64,000 nucleotides of DNA from Metarhizium brunneum (lineage: Eukaryota; Ascomycota; Sordariomycetes; Hypocreales; Clavicipitaceae): NCBI RefSeq assembly GCF_013426205.1, contig NC_089423.1, forward strand, positions 620,001 through 684,000, given 5' to 3'. Shown here one piece after another: positions 23,899-36,507 of this stretch. Numbering within the stretch: the stretch's first letter is position 1; each line of letters opens with the position of its first letter. The translations under genes and the position numbers were made by a program. Under the pieces are notes generated by a model. It saw nothing but the letters and a program-made list of their open reading frames with translations, was not told where the DNA came from and did not search any database.

Positions 23899-25709
23899 CA
23901 ACTACTGATGGGCAATGTGGGCTATGCCTAGAGGTGATTGCATATGGATAGGTGCCATTGGGGCACTGCCGTATTTCATCTTCTAAAGAATGGCCGAGAG
24001 ATTGTACATCACAACTTGTCATTTTGTTTCCCTTGCTTCCTTTGCACAGCATATGCATATAGATTCACGAAAATTTAACGATGTTACGACCTGCGATTAT
24101 ATCTGCGACCTTTTTTGCGGCACTTTCTTTCCCTTTTCTCTCTCTCTCTTCTGGGGATTCGTGGAGTAGTCATCTTTGTTTTTGAATCGATCCTGACATC
24201 CGTGGGCTACACGTCGTTGGCACCTTGCCAGTAGCAAGGTTCGGAGCAGTAGGGGATTGGGTCCCCAGCACGTTAGATGCTAAATTCATGTATCTGTTTT
24301 AAGGGCTTATTATCAATCAACGCGCATGATACGATGCGGCTTATACACAGTAAGGGATGAGATGGAAAAGAAGGCAACAGACACATACATAGTTGGATCA
24401 GACCTGAGCTGCGACGTCGCGAGACACGTGCATATCTTTGTTAACATTGAGCCTAAGCTTTTTCCAGGGCTGATAGTTTTTTCGTTAAACGCTTTTGGAT
24501 TTGTTCTTTCTGGCAGCGATAGACCACACTACGGAGACGACTTAGCCGGATTGGCAAACGGGATAACCCCCCATGATGCATATATGAATAGACTTATTCC
24601 CCCGCAATTGTGAAGCACATGGTCCATGACCTTGCTTGGCGAGACATTTTGAGCTGTGGCAATGGTGGCACCAAAGAGGGGATCATCAGAAGTTCTTCTG
24701 GAAATCTCATTTCAGTGGATTCCGATTCGATCGTGACTCAACGGAGGGCGCGAGGAGACTGCAGCCTGATGAGGGCTAACGAACTTGGATCTGCTTGCAT
24801 CACATGCAGGCATCTTACTCGCCTGACCAGGGCCTTTGCATAGAGGGGAGGACCCTGGGAACCACACCGCATGCGCCGTCATACAAAATTTACCGTGGAC
24901 AAGACATAACATGCAATTGGTGATGCACGGGTCTCGGTGGTTCGATAGGGCATCTTGACGGCTAACAATGAGTGCTTCGCTCAGAGCATAGTGATCCTCG
25001 TCCAGATGGGAGTGTGTTCCCTCTCCCTCGTCTTGCATGGAGCGGAGGCCCTATTGCAGATGCGGCGCAAGGATCTAGAAGTCGCGAGCGGAACGTGAAT
25101 TGCGGAACAACAGCTTAACAGCTCTACGGAGTAGAAGTCTGGCAAGCTGGCAAGGAAATTGTTGCCGGGAAAGGAGTCAACCAGGTGCGACTGAGTGCAA
25201 CGGGCCCGCCGAGGAACCGGGCGCGCAAACCCGATGGAAAACGGCGTGGGTGGTTATAGCCGCATGTTCCTCCCGTGTTTCTGATGTCTTGAAATGTCCA
25301 TGGATAGGGCAGCCTCTAAAATGCGTGGTTGAGGCTTAGTAATTCCGCGTTTGATGCGGCTCAACTGGCAACCAAGAAGCCGATTGACTTTTTGCCCCAT
25401 AAACGGAAGGCAGGTCAGGAGGAGTTGCTCCCCAATTCGACGACGACCAGACCCTGTGCAACACCCTCTGCATTTCATGCGGCGTCACTCGGACCACATT
25501 TTCTTTTTTGCGATCCGTCGACATTGGAACAGTTCACAGCCAACACCAACAGCCAACCCGATTCATCGACCGCCGCATGACCAGCCAGCACATCCTGCAT
25601 CGCTTGCACATCCCAGCACCACCCGTGAGGCTCTGCTTCACCCCGAAGCTGTTCGTGCAGCCGCGCCAGCGTCGTCGGCATCAGCACCAGACACCAATTG
25701 CCCCCCATC
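23899..25709. other. intergenic, 1.8 kb
   Basis: No supported gene. ORFs of 75-110 codons on both strands have no recognisable features. The left end will hold the 3' UTR of the regulator; a CT-run occurs near 24130-24150. Confidence 0.45.
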
Positions 25710-26554
25710 ATGGCTGCTGCACAAGGCGATACACCAACTGCTCCAGCCGCGCCATCCCAGAGCAAATCCGTCGTGGCGCATCTGCAAGACTGGGGATGTA
25801 AGTTTCCAGTGCAGTCCTTTGCTGTTACAAACCAATGTGTTTTCCTTTCCATTGGGGCCCATCTTGGTCCGAAACGCGCTCCGTTTGCCGCGTGTCGGCC
25901 TCGATGTCATCCTCTCACGCCGTTCCCTTGGTGCTCTTCACTCTGCACATCATCACGTCCCCAGTCTCCCTCTTATGTATGTGGCCTTGACATGCATGGA
26001 AGCTTCGTCGAACGGGATCCGATTCCTTCACGTCGGCGTAATCTCCCATTCCCGGCAGCAAACCCACCCTTGTCACGTTGGAAATATAGGAAAGAGTCAT
26101 TGCTACATCACCACCAGGCAACCCTCGCGCCTCGCCCCGGATAACCACGCAAATCAACAGCAGTTGAACTAACTCGTCCATCCTAGCATCTTCCCTCCCC
26201 CCGGCCCTCCTGGCAACCCTCGTCACAGCCCTCCACGCGCGTCCACTCCAGAAGCTGCCCCTGTTCCTCTTCACACCTCCTCTGCTCTTCTCGTCGTACC
26301 TCAACCTGTCGGGATACCCGACTGGCAGCGCCGGCCTCACAGCCGCCTGGTCGGGCCTGTATGCGCTGCTCGCGCTGCGGAGGCGCCAGCCCTTGAGGAG
26401 CAAGTTTTCCGCGAGGGGCCTGGTGAGAGGAACGGCGATTGGGCTCGGGGCCGCCAACGCCGTTGCCGGCGGATGGGTCTACTTTGGCGGCGACTTTGCA
26501 AAGGACGAGGAGGAGAGGACGAGAAGGAATAGATGGGCACCCAAGGATGACTAG
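25710..26554 (+). CDS. hypothetical small integral membrane protein, 151 aa
   Basis: Function not recognised. Exons are 25710-25797 and 26187-26554. The donor is GTAAGT, and the acceptor CCTAG follows a GAACTAAC branch point. The join is phase 1 and gives WGSSLPPALLATLV. The N-terminus is Ala/Pro/Thr-rich and polar. Hydrophobic segments follow at about 31-42, 48-66, 76-92 and 108-127 (LPLFLFTPPLLFSSYL, SAGLTAAWSGLYALLALRRR, GTAIGLGAANAVAGGWVYF). The Arg-rich tail ends WAPKDD. Such short, Ala/Gly-rich multi-span proteins are often mitochondrial or ER proteins, but this is a guess. The 389-nt intron is the longest in the window and could hide a further small exon. The upstream start choice rests on Kozak context (ATCATGGCT). 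Confidence 0.7.
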
Positions 26555-27661
26555 GGCGGAGGTGACTGACGCGGGCTGAGTCGTAAGACCAGACCGCTGT
26601 CCGGGAAAGAGTGCATGTACAATATGGTCTAATGTATAAACTCATGATTTGACTCCCTTGCATCGCGTCGGGTTTTGTATGCTCATAATCAAGACGAGTG
26701 TAATTTGAATGGAAGGATTCCAGGCTTGACGTGAGTGAGAAATATTCACACTAGGCCGTGATCCTGCTCCATCTACGTCCGTACGGCGTCCGCTTAAGAC
26801 GTATTCACCACTGACTTCACAACTGTCCGCATCCCATTCAAAAAGCCAAGCATCTAGACACACTCGCTCACTGTATATGTATTGTACACTATGGCCACTC
26901 GGGCGCGACACCAATCAACTATACCCAAGTGATTTGCCAGTTATTGTTACCGTTGGCAGCTTCATGGTTGAAATCGCCAACAAAATGATAGACACAGACG
27001 ACTGGCATGAACAGATAATCACAAGTCGCTCCTCATCCGCGGCAGCAATCGTCTATTGATGCTCTCCATAACGATACATGCTTTCCTCATAAAGCACAAA
27101 AGAAAACTCAACCCAAAAAAAGGGTAGCCAGTGAATTCCTGCACAACGCTGGGGCCAATTCTTATTCCGGGCTATGCCATTAAACAATTCCCGACACCAA
27201 CCCCAAGACACTTCTTTCTTTCCCAGAACGCCGCCTCAAGATTTTCTCAGCTCTTGATTTTCTCTTAGGCCCCCAACCTGGCTCATCAAATAATCTCGAT
27301 GAAAAAAAAATGTCCAACAATGCGTCTGATTTGCTACCGTTCTCTTCGGTGCAAATTGAAAAAGACCAGGGGCCAAGGCCAAAAACAGGGCGGAGATGCC
27401 GCCAAAATGCCATGTAGAATGGGTATTAACTGTAGCGATTCTCTCTGTGAAGTCTAATATGATATGGTAATGTGTGTTCCGATTCATTGATCGGCGGACG
27501 TTGAGCTTTGTTGACCTGCTTGTTTTTGGTAGTATACAGGCAGGTGTGATTGTTATTCATGGCTCAAAGTGGCCAGGCGAAAATGCCGACACGGATAGTT
27601 GCAGAGCAGGTTAAAAACGTCGGTACGATTTGCCATTGCGAGGTAGACTGAGGAAGTGGTC
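26555..27661. other. intergenic between convergent genes
   Basis: Lies between the stop of the membrane protein (plus) and the stop of the phosphatase (minus). It is AT-richer than its flanks and probably contains both 3' UTRs. No gene is supported. Confidence 0.5.
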
Positions 27662-28725
27662 TCACACGACTGAGTCGTGAGGTCCTAAACTTATGTGGGA
27701 CCCTGAAACCAGCCATACTACCATCACAAACGACGTAAAGAGAAGGCCTCGAAAAAAGGTCCGTACTTGTACTGGGCTGAATCTAGCGGGTTCTCCGTAC
27801 AGGTCATACATGCTCTGTAGTGGCCCGCAAGGGAATGCGCTGATGTAGTCAACGTCGCATTCACGAACCTTGGGCTCTGCATAGACCCTGTACTCGTCCA
27901 CGACAGCATCCAACTGCCAACCCGAAAGTTTGCGGATTGCAGCCACGACACAACCAGTTCGATGTTTACCATGATTGCAGTGGAGCAACAGAGGGTAATT
28001 TTTTTGATCCAACACGAGCTCAAGAATAGACCTCATGGTGCTCATGGGAATAGCCTCTTTTTTGGTTCCCTTCATATTGAAGATGACTTGGCGAATACCA
28101 TTAGTGGTTAAGAATGACTCCAGGTCGTGATCTGGTTCGTCTTTCTTCACCAGGGTCCTTTGAGCATGTTAGCGCTGATAACTTGTACAGGGCAAATGTA
28201 GGGCAACTTACACGACTGTTTTGAGTCCTAAACTTCCCAAAAAATCGTAACCCTCGGGCTTTGGATAACTGCTTCGGTATACACCGGGGAAAACTACACC
28301 AAAGTTGGCCGGGCGGCCATTTGATGCAGGTGCAAGGTAATCAGACGAGTCTGAGACAGAGACGGACGAGGACGTAGAGGCTGCTGCCGGAGAGTTGTTA
28401 GTTGCGATGATTCAGCAGTAAACAGAAATGGCTGGAACCGCGACATACCCGAGTTCTCGGAATGTCCACTTGAAGCGCCCGGAGATGTGTCCTTGTCGTC
28501 GGAAACGAGACTGTGTGACTGAGAAGTCGTAGGCTGTGACTCCCAGTTGATGATGTCATTGCGCTGATTCTCCTCCCTGTCCTGGGTGGCATCGATCAAG
28601 TCATCGTGAACAGAGTTCCAGGAACTTCGCCGAGATAAATATGCGGAGGCCATCTGGCTTTGGTGCCCTTCGTCGGTTGAGGGCCTTTGGTTGGCATGTA
28701 TGCGCGAGCCTCTCTTAAATGCCAT
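27662..28725 (-). CDS. Siw14/Oca-type atypical dual-specificity phosphatase with C-terminal membrane segment
   Basis: A plant-and-fungi atypical DSP; yeast Siw14 cleaves 5-PP-inositol pyrophosphates and Oca proteins act in stress control. Exons are 28725-28449, 28383-28212 and 28157-27662, giving 314 aa. The N-terminal 100 residues are disordered and Ser/Asp-rich. The conserved NFGVVFPGVYRSSYP block marks the domain start, followed by GLKTVVTLVKK, which is completed by the 54-nt second intron. The catalytic loop is HC210NHGKHR216TG, the Siw14 type (C-x5-R). After the domain comes a span at about 285-305 (GLLFTSFVMVVWLVSGS), so the enzyme may be tail-anchored. The start at 28725 is chosen for its GCCATGGC context. 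The frame is open upstream to 29004, so a longer N-terminus is possible. The acceptor of intron 1 is a tandem CAGCAG. Confidence 0.87.
28158..28211 (-). other. intron 2 of the phosphatase gene
   Basis: A 54-nt phase-2 intron with GTAAGT donor, GCTAAC branch and CTCAAAG acceptor. Confidence 0.88.
28384..28448 (-). other. intron 1 of the phosphatase gene (NAGNAG acceptor)
   Basis: A 65-nt phase-1 intron, donor GTATGT, branch AACTAAC, acceptor GGCAGCAG. Use of the second AG (intron to 28381) would delete one Ala. Confidence 0.8.
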
Positions 28726-31700
28726 GGCAGAGAACAGGTAAAGCTCCACGGCAGCTGGGAAGCCTTTATCTGGCGTATCGGCGCAGGCAGAGACCCGGAC
28801 ACTTGAGCACGGAGGCGTGTGTAAGCTTTTGATTACGAAGTCTCGTCTTCTTGGTACGGATTGGTAGTCGAGGGCGGGGACTGTCTCGTGTGACAGTGGG
28901 GGAAGAGTTGTGGATGAAGCGGAATATATGGGAGAACTGGCGGGAGAGTCGGTTCGTTTCGAGGTTATAATCGAGTTGCTGAAGTCTGTAGAAAAAAGGC
29001 GCAATGGATCATGGGCGGGATGGGAGCCTGCCTACAGGTGCTCGCGAGCGTTAACACGAGGCGGGTTAACAAGGACCAGACCTCATCCGGGCGGTAACAA
29101 GCTGGACGTGCGAAGCCATTTTGTCCCACACCAAGAGGAAAAGTTGGTTAAATACAGAAGAGAAGAAGAAGTTCACAGAGACGGTGCACAACTCGGTCAC
29201 GATGGAGTGAAAAGACGAAAGAAGAGGATGGATGTGCTGAGGATGTGCGAGACGAGGGTCGGGGGAGTCCAGTTCGGGTGGGCAGGTCCAAGGCAGGTCC
29301 CAACTGCAGACTCGGCAGGCAACCAAAGCAGGAATAGGCCAGACGGGGGCCACGAGTACACCTGGCCAGTGAGAGTCAAACCTGGCGCCGGCACTGTGGG
29401 GAAGACCAGCTCGCATGCCGGATTATTGTGCAAAGGCAGGTACTCTGCGGCCGTCTGAACGCAAGTGAGGAAGGAACCAGATTTGACCCTTTGGGTGGGC
29501 TTGCCATTGTGGGCTGCCCAGCAGGGAAGGCGCGCTAACTGAACATTGAATGGACGGCTCGCCGGTTCGCTCCTGCTTCAGCAGCCATAGACGCGCTACC
29601 CAACAAAGTGATCTGCTGGTATAAATTCTAAATTTTGGTCTTTGATGACTTCAATGGTGCACCGTCGTCACGCTAGTTTTCTTGCCAAATGCTTTCAGTT
29701 GGATTGACCAAGGCTTTCCCCCTTCGCCTGCTCTGTCTACCTCTGTTTACTCTGTCCGCTTCATGGCTTTGCCTTGTACATCAACTCGTCATACTGCACG
29801 CGTGACGTGCAGGCCCAAGGCGAAGAACAGGCCCGGCCTTCCGGCATTCGTCAGCCACGTTCCATGCTATCCGAAGCCAAGGGCGAATGGACTGGGCCAG
29901 AGTCAGTGAGCCCTCCAGTCCATTTTTAGTTCAATAAACACTCTACTGACTAGTACTAATTGCGCAGCCGAGTCCATACTCACAGTGAGAACTGGTTGCA
30001 GTGCACTGGGAGCCACGGGGGCAGAAACACTGAGTGGGCATGCAGACCAAGACGCCAGATCTGACCTACCCACTGAGTGCCATTTCAGCACATTGACCCC
30101 TGACACTGTGAGACAAGTATGGTTGTCCTGTTCTGAGGAATCTCGACGCGCTTCCGTTGAGGCCGAGCTCGTACTATGTGTGTACTAACACCAGCCATCG
30201 CCGATCCCTGCTCTGGCCCTTGGAGCCTCGCGCTAATCACCAACGAGGCTGCATATAGCATATCGTGTTGCAATTTTGTCAGTTTACCGATGCACCTGGG
30301 CAGACGACAGCTTGTTGGTCGCTGGGGTGATTTGACAGCCTGCAGAATACACACAAAGGTCGCTACAACTTGGCCAGGTGGTCCAGCTTCAGCAGAGAGA
30401 TGCTCAGGTGTTTAAGAAGAAGTCTCCGCAATCTCGGCATCCTCCCCGATGATGGGGACCCCAAAACAAGAGATGTTTGTACATTTTGGACAAAAAGGAA
30501 TCCCTACCACTGTGGGCACGAATGAAGGGCTTGAACAGAACAAAGAGAGACGAGAGTATCGTTGACGTCTCATAACAAGGCAAGTCTGCCAGCATTGTTG
30601 TGGTGACGCGAGGGTTTCCCTGCAAATCATCGGCTTGTTCGGCTTGGCTAGGTGTGACGCTACGATTTGAGCCAGTGCGGCAGAGGCCACTGCTGGTCTG
30701 ACACGGCTCTGCATCGAGAGCTTGGCTCATCGGGTCAAAGGCTGTAGGTATTTTGTTCGCCATATGCTCAGTCCATCAGCACGTAGGCATGTGTTATTGC
30801 GTTGTCATCGGCGTTGCCGTTGGCCCACCATGGCAAAGTTCAAGCGAAAAGGGACACCAATAGTGCTGCCTCAGGCCCTGATGAGCTGTGTGGAGGAGGG
30901 AAAAGAGGCTCTCGGATTTAAGTGTATGCATCTACTCCGTACTCCGGAATTGGGGCCACTTCTGCCATTGAGGGCCTCTGGTTGCCAGTTTCAACCACTT
31001 AACGCGTCGGGATTGGAGAGTGAACAGGGATCGATATCTCTGTCGCCAAAGACCCGCCCGGCGGATAAGTCGTGGACCCTGGATTTTGTGTTTCTGTTGT
31101 GCTGATCGATGCATCAACCCTCCAGGTCACATTTGTCTTGTGGGAATGAAATCGCCGCCGCAGGCGTCAGGACTGGGGAGCCACACAGCTTGACGCGTCA
31201 CAACTATTATTAGGCCTCGATTGCACGTACGGAGTACCAGCCTTTATTTTTGCCACCCAACCTAGCAGAGAGTCGAGTTGAAACAAGGAAGGGCCTGGCG
31301 CACCTGTTGATGTGGAACATGGACCAATTCGTTCCTTTGCCAGTCAAAGCACGAAGACTTCATTTTCGCTGATACCGCCAATGTGTACATATGGACAGCA
31401 GTGTGGCACCATGCGTCAGTCCCTTTGTTGAGCCAAGACCCGCCATCTCGCAGAAGATTTCTCCGCACGGCAGGGGAGGGGGCAAGCGAATCAAAATATC
31501 TGGAGGTTGCATGAAACCAGATCCCATTCGCCGTAAATCGTCAGATCGGATGCAAAAGATGCTGGGCGGGAGTCAATTGCTCCTTCCCCTCTTGATGCTC
31601 TAACGGCATAGCAAAAGTGATATGGGAGTCGCCAATGGCACTGTACATGAGATGACAGCGGCAAAACGTACAAAGGCGAGATGGCGTTATTACGTTGCTG

Positions 31701-34700
31701 TGAGGTCTCGGGCAATATCCACAGCTGGGCTGTCGCAGATGTTGTCCCTGTACGCACTCCGTCCGTAGATTTTGTAGTTACAACTCATACGGAGCCGGGT
31801 CGCGTTACTTGAAAACAGCTGCCAAACCAAGGAAACAGCCCGAGACACGATCCGCCTGGAGTCTCATCCAGTTTGCGCTGCAGACGCCAAATGTCACAGT
31901 TCGACCTGCATTGTTGGCTGCCGAGCGGCAACACCTCACGCGATAGCTTGCCATACACAGATGGATATCCACGACAACATTCCTTACAAGGCGCTGCGGG
32001 TCGGGGGAATCAGAGAGCCATGGCAACAAGCAGGGCGGCGCCTGTGAATCCTGCAGTCACCTGTTGGTAGCACAGCTTGCATTTGTGGTGTAGATGCCCA
32101 TTACAACAGTACAGCAGTGCAACATTGAACGGCCCGTCCAGGATGCAGAAATATGCAGCTGGGGAAGCATACCTAGGTACCTAACATATCTCATAAGACG
32201 CGAACTCGGGAAACATGGGAAGCAAAACCTGATGGCCATACCTGGAAAACCCACTCACGCGACGAGTTTCCGATTCCTTTCACCGAGACGAAGCATAACA
32301 AGGCCCCAAAGCATAGTAATGCGCGAGGAAAAATGAACGAGCCGTCGCCTCTCCCAGAGGAATCCTCCCTGTTCACCGAGGTTTGTGTCAATTTTTTGTT
32401 CAGCTCGTTTCCCTTTCCAATCAGCTCCCTTGGGACCTCCATGGTTCAGGCGTGCCCAGCTTGTCCGAACAGCTTGTCGATTCGTCAGCCCTTGACGTCC
32501 AAATCCTAGGAGATGCATGTCTTGGACTGTCGACAGGCCGGGGGGGAGGGGGCTATTGACGATATTCGCCTGCTGTTCTATACATACTACTACCTTTGTT
32601 CGCTAGACGGCCCAGCTTTTGGCCGGCAATATCCGGTTGTGCATGGGCGAAAATTATCGTCGCATGCCCCTCCTTTCTGTCAATAGCGCCCGCGGAATAA
32701 TGAACTGATGCCAGATGCGTCATGTCTGCCCACCAACAACTGGCCGGAGCGTGCATTCAGGCGAAACAATTTGAGAACGGGGGTCACCCCAGACTCTAAC
32801 CAGTACATGCCGTCATCTGTGAATACTTGACGGTCATGGTGGAAAGAGAAGTTGGCACGCAGCATGTGTTTCAGCCACTTACACGCGCCAAGCGAAATGG
32901 TATAAGCACTGGCCGTTTCGCCGATAAATCCCAATCAACTTCAAAATTTGTAGGACAAAAACGAGAAAACTGTGCGCCCAATGTATAATGGTGTGTGCTT
33001 TGTTGCGTTGCTACGTTCATCTCCAAGAAAAACGTCCCCGATCGCTCTCCCAATCCCCCAGGGTCTCCTTGTTTGCTCTCAACCCCTTTCCTTGGGGGTT
33101 ACCTTTCCATTCATCCGTCTCATGGACTCCCTCCCATGAGGCAAAACTGTCACAGCGCCCAGCCGGATGCGTCACTCTGCTTGGATATACTTTGAAACTC
33201 CAAGTCTCCGGAACACGAAAAAGCGAATGAGGGCTAGAGCCAAACAATTGGCACACATCACTTGAAACGAGTATTTCCTTTCATACAGCAGAGGAGTTCC
33301 CTGCAACAGCGTCACTTCCGCCCAATGAACAAGTCAGCCATCTGCACGCGGCGGCGGAAGCCTGCTGACGAACGAGGAAGGATCTTAAATACTAAACATC
33401 GATGTCGTACAATGCGAATCAAGTTCCTTTGCAGCGACAAATAGTTCTTACACGGACCCTGTTGTAACTCAAGTTTGTGACAGGATCGAATCGCTAACAC
33501 CTCATTTTCTGGCAGCTATGCTCGGGATGACTATTGCTAGGATCCATCAATGCGGCCGTTCCGGTTGCTAATAAGTTCCCTTGGAACTGGAGAAGTCGAT
33601 ACCCCGACTGCAGCCCGCCTGTTTCCAAGTTGTTCGGGTCAATAGGACACAGAGTAGGACAAATATGGACTGCTTGCGGAGAAGATGTTGCCAACCCTTT
33701 GGGACACACCACAGTCTGTATCTCGCAGATATGGACCAAAGCTATTCGTCGCGTCCGTGCGCCTTTTCATCCTAGAACAGGAGGGGTGAAGGAGAGCCAG
33801 GGCAACTGTCACGAAAGTCATATGTGAAATCGTGGTGAGAAAGACCCCATCGCGTGTCGGGCACTACATCCACGCATCCCTGCATCTTGGTAGGCTCATT
33901 CTGATGATGGCAGCGACAACACAATCTTCAGAGATATCATGTCGTTGTAGGGATGACCATGGCTGCCTGCAGGGTCGCTGAGGGGTCTTGATGGCCAAGA
34001 TCACGCTTGCATATGTCTACGCGTCTAACATGAACCGAGACGGTATACTCTCCGTGAGTATACTGTTATGCGCTTATGACTACGACAGCATCACTTTTGC
34101 AAATTTCATTCTCGCACCACCTTCTACGTGGTAAACGCCTTTATCTCGCTGTCACGAAATCTTTGGTGTCGTCGCCAGTGCATGACTCCCCTGTGACCTG
34201 CTGCCGTATTCACGACACCTTTTTTTCGAGACGAAGTCACGAGGCCAGAGAGAGGCTAAGCCAGTACTGCTGACTGCTGACTACGATGTTGTCAAGCTTT
34301 GACCGTGTCTTCAAACAAGAAGAATCGGAAGCTAATTACTATCACGAGCTTTTGCTCATGGTAAAGGCACTTGCGCAAGACATGAAGGACCTGGAGAAGG
34401 CCCGACTTCCAACAGGTGAGAAGCAGCTCATCACCCTCTGCGGTGACAGGGCAAACAGGCGATAAGTTGGCCAGTCGTCGACGAACACGTAGCCGAGGAT
34501 GCTTTGGATCAAACACTAGAGATCTTGTCGAGACTTTACAGAGCAACTTGGTCTGATGGGAAATTCTCGGGAATAACCACCATTCCCGGTAACAGCCATG
34601 ATGATCTCTTATGACCCAAATATGATGCTCTGTGGCCCAAGAGGTAGTGGCCCGGGGTGACTCTGGGCATAGGGACGGCCTCGGATCGCTACTTTCATGG

Positions 34701-36129
34701 TTACGTGTGCTAAGCGGAACCAGCAGACCTTGACTAGGCATGGCCGCGGCCCTGGTTAGGAACGAGCAGCTGACGAGCCTTATTAATCCGAGGCCGAGCC
34801 TGGAGTATTTCATATACTGAGGGTGCATAGCACACGTGTACTTGCACACTGACGGCAAATTCGACCGTACGAACAGGCACGGTTGGAAACCTAGAAAGTG
34901 GTGCGCCGCTGCTGTTTTATATGCACGGCGCAGTCATTCCCGTGACAATTCATGTACGGGCCGCAGAGTACTTGCGCCGGGGCTACTGAGCGTCCTCTCT
35001 TGCTTGATTCAAGGGCAACCACTGGAAAACCTGAAGAGGACAATAGCTAACTATCCCTCGGTCCAATTCGGTTAGCCGAGTCAAGGCCCAGCCTGGCAAA
35101 ATCTGCACATGTTCCTGGGCGAAGATGGCGCGCCTAACGTTCTTTTGTGATACGGACCTACGTACGCACATTTCTCTCAAGTGAGGATCATTATGTGCAT
35201 GTCACAGACGTCGTGGGATGCGAAACGAAGATGCTCCATGCCGGAGAAGAAAATAGTAGCCACTATCGTCGGCCTCAAGGAGACAAGATCATTGGTAGAC
35301 GGCTCCCGTACCTTCTGAAAATTTGCACAGATTATAGGGGCATTATCGATCCAACGGCTAACTTTTCCGAGGTACACGGGAAGGGTATCCCGGTGGGTGA
35401 ATGTGCAAGAACCGAACGCAGAGTACATCCACCGGCCGAACTCGACCAAGATCATGAAGATTGCAATGGTATGTCACGAATGCCAGACGAGTCGAAATCC
35501 GATCCATATAATGGGTGTTTATTAAGAACAGACGTCGACACCTTTGTTTACAAAAGACTCTACCCAACTCACTTCACCCTCATTCCCCGACTTATCCCTT
35601 TCACTCTTGTGTATTTCTATCTATGCCTTGGTCTTTGAGCATGGGTAATATAACCTGCAGCAAAACATGTTTGCCTGTTAAAAAGTATATTCCAATATAC
35701 TGTAGTATATTATAGTATAGAGCTTGATAGCCAAGTACCTGATCTGTTTAAACATTTTTGCCTCACACTACAGGGGACAAACATTCGCCGTAATTGACTC
35801 ATAGGTTCATAAAATGGCGTATCCCATGGGAAGTATTCTCAATGCCACATAATTTTAGAGCTGGCCTACAACGACAAGGGTTGCTTCATCGCCAGGCTTG
35901 AACAGATTCGCATAACGGGTCTTTTACAACGTCATATCCCACTCATTCCAGGAGCGCAGCCTGCTAAATACAAGTAGTACAGATACAGTGGCATGCATTA
36001 CGAGTTTGCATGCGAGGCATTCCTAGTGATGGAGAGGCGAGGGGTCTGATCAGCTACAAAAAGGCACGTCCAATTTGGGGGGTTTTCGGGGCATCGTCAC
36101 AAACTTCAGTATCATCAAGTTCGCGATAT
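28726..36129. other. gene-poor stretch, 7.4 kb
   Basis: No gene with family support, although ORFs of up to 188 codons occur on both strands. Notable bits: exact TACTCCGTA/TACGGAGTA nonamers at 30933 and 31228, a CCTAGGTACCT run near 32170, and an AT-rich, TATA-like patch at 35680-35720. A short coiled-coil-like ORF at 34286 is listed separately. The stretch may be decayed mobile DNA, but no terminal repeats or transposase motifs were seen. Confidence 0.4.
34286..34465 (+). CDS. doubtful short ORF, 59 aa, helical
   Basis: The first 45 codons read as a charged amphipathic helix (FKQEESEANYYHELLLMVKA, then DMKDLEKARLP), which is unusual among the random ORFs nearby. A GTGAGA donor-like site follows at the end of that segment (about 34415), so it could be an exon or an exon remnant. 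No family is recognised and no partner exon was found. Confidence 0.2.
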   Translation: MLSSFDRVFKQEESEANYYHELLLMVKALAQDMKDLEKARLPTGEKQLITLCGDRANRR

Positions 36130-36507
36130 TTAGCTCCCTTTTGCCTGTGAAATTTGCTCACGGGTAAGCTGTAATTGAAAAGAGAACCACCCAATTCCTG
36201 GCCAGCCGAAGCGGCGAGATCGCAGAAGCGGGGATTAATCAGACTGACTAACAAACAGCTCGAGACCACGGAGGTCGACTGACAACATCCAGCCCATCTT
36301 AGCAATCTCCAAAATGTCGAATTCACCTTCCAGAGACCGAGAGTCTTTGAATGGGGCTACCTCTGGGTATGACACAGGCCTGGCCGTAGCAGAAGAGCCA
36401 CGAGGACGCTTGGAAGACCAAAGCGCATCTATCTCACCGCTGTTCGTATCAGAAATCATGGTCGTCTCTGCCTTCTCCCAAAACTGGAAATCGCGTACAT
36501 GAGTCAT
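36130..36507 (-). CDS. hypothetical protein, 97 aa, two exons
   Basis: Not recognised. Exon 1 is 36507-36253 (85 codons) and is polar, with FQFWEKAETTMISDTNSGEI, a Ser/Arg-rich middle and EFDILEIAKMGWML. Exon 2 is 36168-36130 and ends LTREQISQAKGS. The intron (GTTAGT, CTGATTAA branch-like, long pyrimidine tract, TTACAG) is phase 0 and 84 nt long. Unspliced, exon 1 would end after five more codons. The donor is weaker than those of the housekeeping genes. No signal peptide or membrane span. Confidence 0.35.

Noticed and set aside
28910..29458. 182-codon plus-strand ORF upstream of the phosphatase gene
   Set aside because: Arg/Gly-rich, no motif, and it overlaps the probable promoter and 5' leader of the phosphatase.
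30404..30763. Possible fourth member of the tiny family (MLADLPCYET)
   Set aside because: Only ML and YET agree by chance; the spacing is wrong and no phase-2 intron or downstream P-x2-E follows.
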